Assembly (NCBI RefSeq): GCF_023343835.1
Contig: NC_064437.1
Coordinates: forward strand, 1,312,001-1,376,000
Origin: Lagopus muta
Lineage: Eukaryota; Chordata; Aves; Galliformes; Phasianidae
DNA: 64,000 nucleotides
Reading direction: 5' to 3'
Shown here: piece after piece, positions 46,201 through 58,200 of the stretch
Layout of the letters: the number at the start of each line of letters is the position of its first letter
Position numbering within the stretch: the first letter of the stretch is position 1
The notes under the pieces: generated by a model
What the model was told of the DNA's origin: nothing
The model's input: the letters and a program-made list of their open reading frames with translations, nothing else
The model's database searches: none
Position numbers and translations under genes: made by a program

Positions 46201-49200
46201 TGAATCTCAGGGCACACAACTCCACGTGGACACACACACATGGTGCAGCAGACGCCCGACTGGAACTGTCACCAGTCAGCTGCACTCACACCACCCCAAA
46301 ACTGCTGGAGAAGAAGCAGCGCCTGAAACCAATGCTGCTAAATTGATGGGTTTGGGGGAGAACGGCATCCTGAGCTGCTGAACAAACCCTTTCCTTTGGA
46401 ACGTACGAGGTGATGGCATGTCACCCCTCGGTGCTTTTTGTCACCAGGGCCACTTTCAGGCCACATTTCCCCAAAGTGCAGACGTGGGCACTTTGTCATA
46501 GGGCATCCTCTTCCGACAACATGAATGGGAGAAACGCAAAGAAGAGAGTAATAAAGAAAAACAACGAGAAAACAAGTCCCAAGTGAAATCAAGCAGCACG
46601 ATCTATCAACAAAAACAGAAGGAGAAGAATTTTAACGAGAAAAATAATTGCACGCTCACTGGCACAAACACAACAGCTTCTTTCTTCGCATTAAGTGACC
46701 GCACATGCAACCAGGATGGAAGCACACCAGCACAGCATGAGGGACACGCAAGAAAACCACCACTCCCAGCACCCTTGGATGAGCTCTGATGGACTTGGCT
46801 GCTCTGGGGGCATCGTGGTGGAGGTGAACATCCCCAGGGCATCATCAGACCCTACAGTGAGAGCACTGTCTGCTCTGACGAGGGGCTGCAGCCCTTGGGG
46901 CAAGGGGAGCATTGTGGTGATGCCTACCCCTGCCCGGGGCTTGGGGCTGGGATGGACACAGCGAGCAAAGACTGAGTCACTGCAAAACATCATGAAGAAG
47001 CTTCATTCATTAAATTATATGGGAAAGGAAAATATGTATATGTAAAAATGAGCACTTAGAGGAGATACTTCAAGCTCATCCCAGGGGGAACTCCACACAA
47101 GGGCAGGGCTGCTGGCAATGAGCACAGCCCGAACTTCATACCAACTCTCCTGCTGGTCTCCACCAGCTCCTTACTCAGTTGTCTTCCATCAAAGCCTCCA
47201 TGAGTTTGCGGCAGCATGCTGTGCTGGAGCTGAAGAGATACACCCACCACACTTCCAGGGTGAAGCCCCAGTGGGATGGAGATGTGGGCGGGAGGCAGTG
47301 CTGCCATTCCCAGTGTCCTCATATTGGGAGATCCCATGGAACGCCTCACACCATTGCCAAGCACACAGACACAAACAAATCTGTGTTGCTTTTCCAGACA
47401 CTTCTTTCTCTAGCACTCTTCTCCTGCTCCTGTGACAAGGGTCCCAGCTGCTGCCAGCCTGTGGCACAGCAGTGTCATGGGACATTCCCGCTGAACGCAC
47501 CGGCACATCATCAGAACAGGACAACCAACAGGAAAAGCCACGGAAAGAAAAGGGAGAAGGGTGTGATCCTGGTCGAAATGGAGCTGCAGGAAGCGAGGGT
47601 GCAGGCAAGGTGACAGGGACGGAGGCACAGGGAGAGGCAGCACCCCCAGAGCACAGACCTCAGAGCTGACAGCCAGACATGGAGTATCTGCAGGTGCCCC
47701 ATGCCACCCCATGGGTTGAGCAAGAAACGTGTTTCTGAGGATGCTTCCTCCAGAAGCAGCACCTTGTTATGATTGAAGATGTGTGAAGCAAAGGGATTCG
47801 AAGAGCCTTTGCCAAGACCCCATTTCCCACTCCCACTTTAAGGGGAAATGCATATTTCAGACATTTGAAGAGATTGAGCAGTTGTTGCTTCCTGGATCCC
47901 AGAATCTGGCTTCCAGCCCCCCTCCCCTCCAGGGTATGAGCATCCCCAACAAAAAGCTGCTTTTGACCAACCTTATAAACCATAAGCGTGTTCCTTGTTG
48001 CTTTGCACTTAGTGATAACCTCTACCTCCCCCAAACACCTATTTTCTATAACTGCTGGAGAAAGCCTCCATGACAACAACACCTTGAGGACCCTCCACAC
48101 CCAGCTCCTGTCCCTTTTTGCATTTGAAAACCTGATTACAATGAATGAGCTTGAACCCAAAGACCGAGCTAGCAAACCAAAAGGGGCTGGGCGCTCTCTC
48201 AAGGCTGTTTGGAGGAAGGAAAGGTGAAAGAAAAGCAGTGCTGTAGGATTTTTACCAACTGTGGGAGTGGTGGCTGCGCTCAGGGAATTGGTGGAAGATA
48301 TAGAAGAAGTACTTTCAGCACGGGCTAAAGGTGCTATCGGAGGAGGACTGGATGAGTGAATAGGAGGGCTAAAAGGCCTGGACTGGAGAAAAACATAAAA
48401 TAACACAAGGTTAAAGAAAATACACACAGAACATTTGTATTAAACAAACAGAAGCTATTGCTGAAGATGCTACCGTGGTGCACCCCCTCCCGCTGACAGC
48501 CTGGGGCCCCGTGGGGAGGGTTGCATTTAGTGCAAGCAGCATCAGCAAGCATTGCCTTGATGCTCCCATCCCCACTTCCTGTGCTGCTTCACATCCCAGT
48601 GGCCCAGGCTTCATGCCGGGCACCGTATCCCTTTTGGCACAGGAATAACATTCCACCCTCTCTATACCCGCTAAGCCCAGGCAGACCCCAACTCCTGCAC
48701 CCCCCAGGGATGCAGCTCACTGCTGTTCTCCCACATGATTTATTTCTGTGCATAAATAGCAACAAAAAAGCAGCCCCTGCAAATGCAAGCATGCTGCACC
48801 TACCAGGTCTGCGACGGAGGGCTTGCCAGGGGGCAGCTTGGGCCGGGATGGAGGTCGTGGTGGTGGGGGTGGTGGGGTGCTGCAGGCGGCCAGTGGTGTG
48901 CCAGGGCGAGCTGGGGACGAGGAGCCTGCAATAGAGATGGGGCATCAGCAGCACATCAGCACACAGACACTGCTCCCAGGAGCTGATGGGGAGGAGACAA
49001 GATGTTCCCACATCAATTCCCCTGTGATGGTTGCTCCAGAGCAGCAGCTTTGCACAGCTGAGCATGCCGTGATTGCTGCAGTACTTGTGGGGGTGACCCC
49101 AGTACCCAGAGTCTGGCACCTTTACCCAAGCAGGAGAAAATGATGAACTGGGAATGAAATCTCCACCTGCAACAGCTTTCGTTGTGCCAAGAGCTGTAGG

Positions 49201-52200
49201 GAAAGGGCACTTCTTCCCCTCCATCCTGACGGCTTGTGTCGGCAAGAGAAGAGGTTTGGACTCTTCTTCCTGAGTGTCCCTCCTCCATTTGTCTTGGTAC
49301 AGCTCTCATCGGGCTTCTGCAGCTCCCAGGGCAGTGCATGGGGCCATCGTGGGGTCAGTCCCAGCCATGGGAAGAGGAGAGGCCAAGGCAGGGATGTGGC
49401 TTTGTCCCAGTGAAGAAGAACAAGGGTGGGAAGGGCGGAAAAGCAGATCTGCTGGGAGCACTGCCAACAGCCCAGCTCTCTGGGAGAGCTTCCATGAAGA
49501 AGATGGTGAGGCTTTCATGGTCACTCTGGTCATTGGCAGCTGTGGCCATGCTGACTTTTTTTGCCTCCAGACAGAAATTTTAAGAGATGCTTAAGAGAAA
49601 ACCCAGTGGATCTCTTTGTTCCATGGATAACCTTCCTCCCAAGGTAAGTTTGTTGATATCAGCACTGTGCAATGATCGCAGACCACTGCTGGCCAACAGA
49701 AGTGGACCTGCAGCACGGCGATGCTGCCCCAATATCCCAGCACCCACCTACTCAGTGTTGGTTACCAGCACCACAGACTGCAGGAGCACAGTCTGGTTTG
49801 GAGCAGCACTCTCTGCTTGAGCAGACAGTAAGATAATGCTTTTAGATTTGTATTTCCCCACTTAGAAGGAAAACAGCTCACTGAGCTTTTTGCATGTGAG
49901 CATACAGTAAGAAAACATTGAAGCAAAGCCTACGGAGCTTGGACCCATGTAATGAGTGCTAAGATGAGATGTAGGTTTGTTTAAAGAGCATAAGCCCCAG
50001 CCACTCACCCAAGCATCTGAAAATTAAGCTCTTCTTATTTAGAAGCTTAATTTGGATGCCAAAGGTTGATTCCCCCCCCCCCCGTGTCACTTTCAAAGCC
50101 AAACCAGAATTATGCAAAGGTAATCCAGCAGCACTCAATGTCATGTGATGGATCCACACATGCATTTGATCCAGAAGCAGTGTCCCACCAGTTGGCCAAA
50201 GGCCTTCCAGGTGCCAGATTTAACTCACAGACGTTCGTTCCTCCCCTTGTAAGGTCGCTCTGCAGCAAGAACCATCAGCAGTGCACCATGACCCCACAGG
50301 AACCTGCTCACACTCTGATTCCCTGCCCAGCCATGGTGGAGTCAGACCCCCCATGGGACACCAAGGCAAGAACATGTCAGGGTCCCCAGCACCCCAACGG
50401 TGGAGCAGAGTTGGGTGCAGCAACCCAGACCTCACAATGAGAGAGAACAGAGGAGCAGGAAGGGAGACGGAGCAACATCCAACTGCCACTAGATGCGGCT
50501 GTATAAAGGTTTGTACTATTTTTGTGTGCATGTTTCAACATTTGGCATGTTTACAGCTTGCTTTCCCACCTTGGACTGGTTAGGAATAACAGCCAGCAGT
50601 CTGCAAAGCACGCAGAAAGTAGACAGAAGGTAACAAGTAAGAGATGAGAATGCTCTGAACAGGGAGCCTGACTGCAGGCAGCTCACACCAAGAGGAATTT
50701 CACCACCTGCCCCACCATCACATCCCCATCCTCAGGTCAGTCAGTGCAGCTCAGCCATCATGGTGGCGGGAAGTAATTAATGAAGAAACTCAACGGTCCC
50801 ACGGTGACCTCCTGGAGATGCTCCAGCTCTGAGTGGTGCACTGGGATACGGGCTGCAACCCCCAGAGTCCCCATCCCACCCCACCAACCCCCAGAACCTC
50901 ATGAGAGCAGCACAACAAGTCACAGCACTGCCGCAGAGCCAAGCCGCGCTCACAGGAAAAGCAAAGCACCACAGACACCAAAGCTCCTCCAACCACACAC
51001 GGAGCAGGGGGGTCCTACCCGCTCTCCCACCCCATCCAAGGTGTCATTAAAGTGATTGGGACCAATTCCAACCCATTGCTCTTGATGTAAAGCTGGTAAC
51101 GGCAGTGGGACACAGGTCGATCCTGGATTAGGTCTCCATGCAGGATGGCAGCTGGTGAGGATGTTCCAGGAGTTGGGCTCAGTGATTCTTACGGGTTTCT
51201 TCCAACTCAGGATATTATATGGCTTTATGAGTGGCACAAGTCCCGGTGCAGGGCCCTGCTTCTGCCCTGACACGACACAAGAAGGCTGCAGCTTTTGAAG
51301 CTCAGAGATCTGGTGTAAACTGACCTCTCAGAGCTTGCTTGCCCCAGTAGACACACATTTATAATTGAGCAGGTGAAGCCAGGCAGGCAGCACACATCAG
51401 GCAAAGCTATCGGGTTTTGTCCCTCTGAAACACACATTCTGAAAGCCATTTCTCAAAACCCAGCTGTGGCTGCCTGCTGCCAAAACCAGGGCAGGGCAGA
51501 CACGGACTGCATTCACCCACTCACCTACTGAGGTCCCAACAGCCCCATGGCAATGGTGCGAGACAAGCAGACTGAAAAAGCTGCACGATTATTCGCCAAG
51601 GTGATGGTTTACCTGAAGTATTTGTGCCTCTGTTCACTCTGAAGCCTACAGATGACACAGCTGCAAACATAGCCCCCCTCTTCCCTGTGACGTTGGGTGT
51701 ACACACAAAGCAGAGGTGGAAAGGGTTGATGGAACACCTCAGCTTTGGGAAGGAAGGCTTAGGGAAGGCTTTCAGACCCATCTGACACCAGACACAGCAG
51801 GGGGCAGGGATGAGGACGACACGGAGGCCGAGGGCAGGGGAAGCAGAGCGGGGCAGCAGGACGTACCGCTGGGGCTTCCTGCTCCGCTGCTGGCACCCGG
51901 CCCGGGGGATGACACGACTGTACGGTAGGTGGGCGGCGGAGGGGGCGGCGGGGTGGCTCTTTGTCCCGGCCCAAATTCCTTGGGTGAGGCGACTGCTGGC
52001 TCCGTGTTCTCCTCTTTTGCGTAGGGCTGCTCCAAAGCCTTCTTCTGCAGCTCGTCCAGGCGCAGCGGGGAGGGCAGGGCACGGGGCGGCTCAGCCCCCG
52101 GGCTGCCCATTGCCACCGGGGGGGATGCTGCTGGCTCCCGGGGCCTCGGCACCGCCGTCGTGTTTTCCGGGGATGGATCGGAAAAATTGACCCACTTGTT

Positions 52201-55200
52201 TTCCGCGTGAGCAGCCACAGACTTGGGGGATAGCACGGGGCCAAAAATGCTGTCCAAGTCATTGATTGATGGTGGTTTGTCACTTTTGGCCTTCGTGGCT
52301 GGCTGGTCACCTCCTGCGGTCAAAGCAGTGGGTTTAAGCTTAGCATTAAGAGGGCTGCGGTGGCGCGGGGCTCGGCGCCAGCTGCTTTCTAGAGGGATGC
52401 TCAAAGCACGTTGCCAAGCACGTGGCTCATCGGCTGCTGGGGGACATCATTCCCAAAGCACACTTGGTTGAAATACATACACTGCACAGGAGAGCATGCA
52501 GCCGCCCAGCCCCACGGGTTGCCTCACACAAGGCGCTCCTTTCCACGCACCATTTACAGCTGGCACACAGCCTTCATTATGTCACGGCTAAATAGCGTCA
52601 TTATCATCACCAGGAATTATTAGTTAGCTATTAGACTCGCACAGTAAGCACAGCAAACTGAAGCTCTCTTACACACTCCTCTCATATATATATTTATACA
52701 CACATAAATATAAATATATACATTTACACATGCTGGTTTGACGCTCCCACTGGCGAAGAGCATGCAGTACAGGACAGCACACAGGGTGTATGTATTTCAG
52801 CTGCAGCCGGCAGCAGATGAAGCTCTGGCGGCTCTCCGCTTGCTCTTTGAGCTGCCACCACCACCACACATCGCTGTTAATGACTGACAACACCTGGCTG
52901 CAAGGCTCCATCACACACCCCAGCACAGCGCAATGCCCACACTCCTGTCCCAGCTCAGTTTGCTGCTTTGCTCACTGTTTGCAGCTCAGGGACATGGAGT
53001 GAGGCTGCATTTTGCACACATGCTGTGCAGGAGTATGTCTGACCTCACACAGCACAGCCTGGAGGAGCAGGAACTGCAATCTCTTCCTATAAGCAGCACC
53101 ATCTATTGCATGCTTATAAAGCACTGGATTTACTCCAGCTGCATGCCAATGCCTCACTCAGCTTTCCTTCACTCACAGTGCAGCATACATGCCTCTCCCT
53201 GCTCACAACCTGGGAGGGCACAGCGGGCAGGAGCAGCCCAAGCCCACTGTTCTGTAGGCCCAGAAGCAGAGTGGGAGAGAGGCAGCAGAGCTATTTATTG
53301 CCAGTGCAGAGCAGGATTTAAGGCTGGCTTTATATTTTGCTCCCAGAAGTGACTGACACCAGCAGCACGGAGAGAAGAGAGCAGCAACCGAGCCAGAGCA
53401 ACACCAGCTCAGGACCAGCAACGTCTTTGCAGCATCGCCCTGAACGCGACATCTGCTGAAAAAACACGGACGCAACACAGGACACACAGGGACCAAATTC
53501 ACATCTGAAAGGCAGCCGTTGCATGGGATGCCCTGGGGGAGCCAACCCCGCGGGTCCGGATCCGGCCGCACTACGTCACGTGCGAGGAGCTGTGCGCCTG
53601 GCCTTTACCTGGTGCCACTGTCAGGGGTGATGCAGTGCGGGGCGGCGTGGCCGGGACGTTCTTGGGAGGCAGTGGTGGCGGAGCTGCGAGGGAAAGAGAG
53701 GAGAGCATAGAATGATTTGGGTTGGAAAAGACCTCTAAGCTCCCCGGCCCACCCTTCTATGCCCACATCCCTCAGTGCCACATTCCCACAGCTCTGGAAC
53801 ACCCCCCAGGGATGGGGATCCCCAACCTCCGGGCAGCTGTGCAGTGCTGAGCGCTCTCTGGGAGAAGAGATTTCTCCCAGTATCCAACCTGACCCTCCCT
53901 TGGCTCAGTGTGCTATGGGGACCAGCTCTATGCCCAGCTGAATGCAGGGCACTCAAGGAAGGTGGAAGAAAATGATCTCCATGAATGGTTTGCATTGCTT
54001 TCCTACTGCTCCCTCTGCACAGCACTGGGCTGTTCTCCCAACACTATCTAGAGCCAGCAGCAACAACAGAAGGTTTGGGTTCATGTATGTATACACGTGT
54101 TTGTTTTTTTGCCAACTTACTTCCAATTGGAAAAGGTCTCTGCAGCTTTGGGGACTCAGTGCTGTTAGGCTGGAAGGAGCCCCAGATCTCAGGCTGGTCT
54201 AGAGGAGCTGGGAAAAGAAAGCAAATAAATACAAGTGCAATGGAGATGATAAAGGTTTTTTCCTGCAAATAGCAGAAGGAGCAGTTAAGGTGTGCTCACC
54301 TAAAGCTTGCAAGGAGAGGAAACTAAACACTGATGGCAACCCCTCACTAATTAAAGGCATTTATTTCCCCTGTAATGTTAGACAACTACAGGGCTGCCTG
54401 CTTTTTAAACAAGACGTGCAATTAATTTGACACTCATGATGCTTGACAAATAAAACAATGCCAATTTGTGTCTTTGGAGGCTTATTGCATTAAGTGAAAC
54501 ATTGAATTAATTACTGAAATCCTCTGGAATTTGAGGATACACAGAAAATAACCCAGGTATTAAACAAATAAACCCAACTGCATTTACGCAGATGGGGAAC
54601 AAAACCCCAACAACTCCTCTATATCACATTTAAGCATCTCACACTGTTTTTCTTAGGCTATACGTGCAGAGCCACACGTAGGGACAGCTTTGCTCCAAGA
54701 TTTAAGCAGAGCTGTTCTTTATGAGGGATGGGTGCAGACCCCAACACACCGTCCAGCTTCTGCTCCTCAAATGCTGACTCCAGCGGGGGCCCAAAGAGCG
54801 GTGCCAGTGTGGCTGGGTCCTCCAGGGGCTTCCTGCTGTGGGACAGAGGCACACAACATTCACAATGTGCTGTGAGAAGCTGTGCTTGAGCACAAACCTG
54901 TACTTGCAGGGAGCTGGTGTGGTTTAGACTCTCGGCATGCACGTAATTGTGTGCTAAGGTGCTTCAAGTCACATCTGGATGACAACCTAATGGTAGCCAT
55001 AGTGGAGAGCCCTACTGATGGACTCCACGGAGCTCTGAGGCCTTTGTGCTGGCTGATGCACAAGTGAGCTTTTGCAGATGTATGGTGTGTATTCACATGT
55101 ACCCCCCAGACTGACCTGCTTGGCTCTGGCGTGGGTGTGGAGCGCCGGGGCCGTGCGATCTCCTCACCTGTGCAAGGTCAGACAGAGCAAAGTTAGAGCT

Positions 55201-58200
55201 GTGCCCCCAACCCCGCATCGCCCCCCACATCCCATCCTAAGCCCACTATAGAGGTGCAGGCAGAGAAAAGCCTGGGCTTAATTCGGCTCTTGTCTCTACA
55301 GTAGATGGCTGTGCTTCTGCTACAGGGCACCCCAGGGATGTCCATATGGCCTTCCTTAAGGGGACACTTGGGTGCCATCATTTCTGCCACAGCAAACCTG
55401 CCCTCCCCCTCCCCCCCTTCCCTTTATTAAATTAATTTTAAAGGCCGCCACCGCCAAGCTGTCTGCACTAATTACTTAGGACATACTTACTGGATAAATT
55501 CCTCTTAATCATCCCCTGGAATTACAAACACAGGAGGTCAGCGGGGTGTGCAGGGACACAGGCACGTCGCGATCAGAACCCGCAGCAGCAGCACAGCACA
55601 CAGGGCAGAAATTGGCTGAGAGTTACTGTGCGTGGCTGAGAGATGCCCACCCGCACGTACATGCTAGGAAATCAGGTTTGCTCCCAGCAGGCAGGGAGCA
55701 GACAGAGCCTAGCAAGACGACTTTGTGCCCCATAAACCCATCACCTGGCAGCTCCGAGTTCACAGCTGCCTTGGCACACGGCTGACAGCTGTCACTCCAA
55801 CCCGATGGCCACCCATTGGAGGCAGCATGAAAACAAAATCCTCACCTCTGATGGGCTGGGGACTGATCTATGCCAAATAATGCATGGTCAGCAACCTAAA
55901 GCCCCGCTCTCGCCACACAACATGCAATAAAAGCCCCCTCACGTCCCCCTCCAGAGCATTGCAACATCACTGCTTGCACAAACGCATGGCCAAAGGCAGC
56001 AAGGAAGGGTGCAAGGAAGGAGCTTACCGGGCTGCGCCGCTGCGGTCAGCGAGAAGGGAGAGAGAACAGACACCTGGTCAGAGAGGGATGCGTCAGCACC
56101 AGTGTGGCACCGTGCCTGAACTGGCATCCCAGGGACAGGGAGCATCCCTGCTTGGGAACTCAGGCTTGCGACCCTTGGGATGCTCTTCCCCCAGTTTTTC
56201 AAGCAGCTCCATGCTGATGCACGGCCATCTCTGACTGCAACGAGGGTGGTGCATGCAGAGCTGCCCTCAGGGCGTTTTGGGGTTACTCTGTGCTGCAGTG
56301 CTGGTAGGTACAGACTCCAGAAGCCAGGCACACAGCACGTCTCACACCCGCCCTTCTGATGCTCTCAGGTATGAATATTTTGGCAACTAAACCCCTTAGA
56401 TCCTGGTGCCCTGGGTCAGCTCCTGCAGTGGAGCACAAGTGGAGCCCAGCACCCCTGGACAGAGGAAATTTGCCCATTTTGGGCTTAGAATGGCCTCACA
56501 CCAAGTCCTTATGAGGACAACACCACAGCTGCGTGCAGTAGCATTGTGGTCACAAAACACAGATGCACTTTCCTGCCTAACACTACATGCTGGTGCACAA
56601 GGATGCATGTAAAGCTTGCTCAGGGAAAGTTGCACCCTTGCACATCTCATCCAACACCAGCCACAGCCTTACCACAGAGCACAAGGACTACACAGATCTC
56701 CAGGAAACACAGCCAGGCTCTTATCCATAGAATCACATAACTATTTGAGATGGAGACCTTTGAAGGCCATCTGGTCCCACTCCCCACAATGAACAGGGAC
56801 ACCCACAGCTCCATATGTGCTTAGAGTCCCATCTCTGACCTTGGGTGTCTGCAGGGATGGGGCACAACTGCCTCTCTGGACTCCCTGCTCCACCCACCAA
56901 GTTAAACCCAAAGGTGAAAGATAGCAAGGAACATCACACCTTCCAAAACTGTCAGATTTGTTATTTGTCTTTACATTCTAGTTCCAGAGACATGCAGAAC
57001 AGATGCCAGGAAAGCAGAGAACACAAATCAAGGCTGTATTAAAAGTTTGTAAGCAAAAAAATATATATATATATATTTCTTACCGGACTTTTCCTCTAAA
57101 AGAATGCAGAAAGATAAAAAAAATAAAAAATAAAAAGAGAAAATAAGATATTTTCTGTCAGGGGCTAACACAGAACTAAAAGGTTTGCATCTATGAACAG
57201 AAGACATCAGCTTCTCCCAGAGCCTTTCTGTAAGCTTAGTGACGTTGCAATAATTTGGGAAAGGGAAATAAAAATGGGGATTTTATTTCACCTTGGCATC
57301 TATTTGAGGTTGATTCACACTTCAGATAAGGGCTGAGGATCAACTCTGAGCAGCTTCAGCTGCAGAGACTCTGTAGCCCACTCCAAAGCCCATAGAAAAA
57401 GCAAAACTCGCAGATCTGTTCCCAGCAGAACAGACTGGGATGTGATAACAATCTCAACAAGCCTTAGGAAAACCAGTGGGTAGCAGCATTCATACCAGGG
57501 AGCAGACGTGGCTGCTCCCTTCAGACAGCCCTGGGAAGAAGCATCCTACAGCAGCACTACGGAGAACCCACAGATGTCCCCCAGCTCAAGAACTGTGACG
57601 AAACCCCATGGCTGCTTTCTATGGATCCAGTTGGTGAGGACCCAGAGCCAAGGTTCTCCACTCACACCCAAGGAAAGGGATTCCTCGGGCCAAAGCAAGC
57701 AAACAAAAGAGCTGGGGACAGAGATAACTCACCACAGGGGATGGAGAAAGTGCAATGTTGCCTACAGATGCCTTCAGCTCATCCACCGTAGCTGCGCTCT
57801 TCAGGATATCCTTAGCCTGCAGTGGTTTGATCTTGATATTGTACTTCTTGTGGGCCTCCTCCTCCTCCTCAGACTCACTGGAGGAGTAGAAGTGCTTCCC
57901 TTTGGTGGGTGCAGAGCAGCTAAGGAAGCTTGCTTGGAGGATCAGGAGCGCCCACCAGCTCAGCAATGGGTCAAAAACTTGCATCTTGATGATAAATGGG
58001 AATTAAGCATTTCTGAAGCACTCACCCTTGACCTGAATGGCATGAGCAGCTGCAGGGACAAGCCCTACAGCACTACCCATGGAAGTGGGTAAGAAGACTG
58101 CTCTGCTGCAGCCCAGCAAGGTCTACATTGATGCACAGCCATCCTCCCTCAGCTCTGATGGGGACAAAGCCTTCCATCAGCAGAAGGTGGAACCCTGTTG

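Noticed and set aside
51759-52310. A second minus-strand frame overlapping SGIP1 exon 14
   Set aside because: It is the +1 shadow of a proline-rich coding exon. The true frame carries the conserved [13 protein letters not shown] motif.
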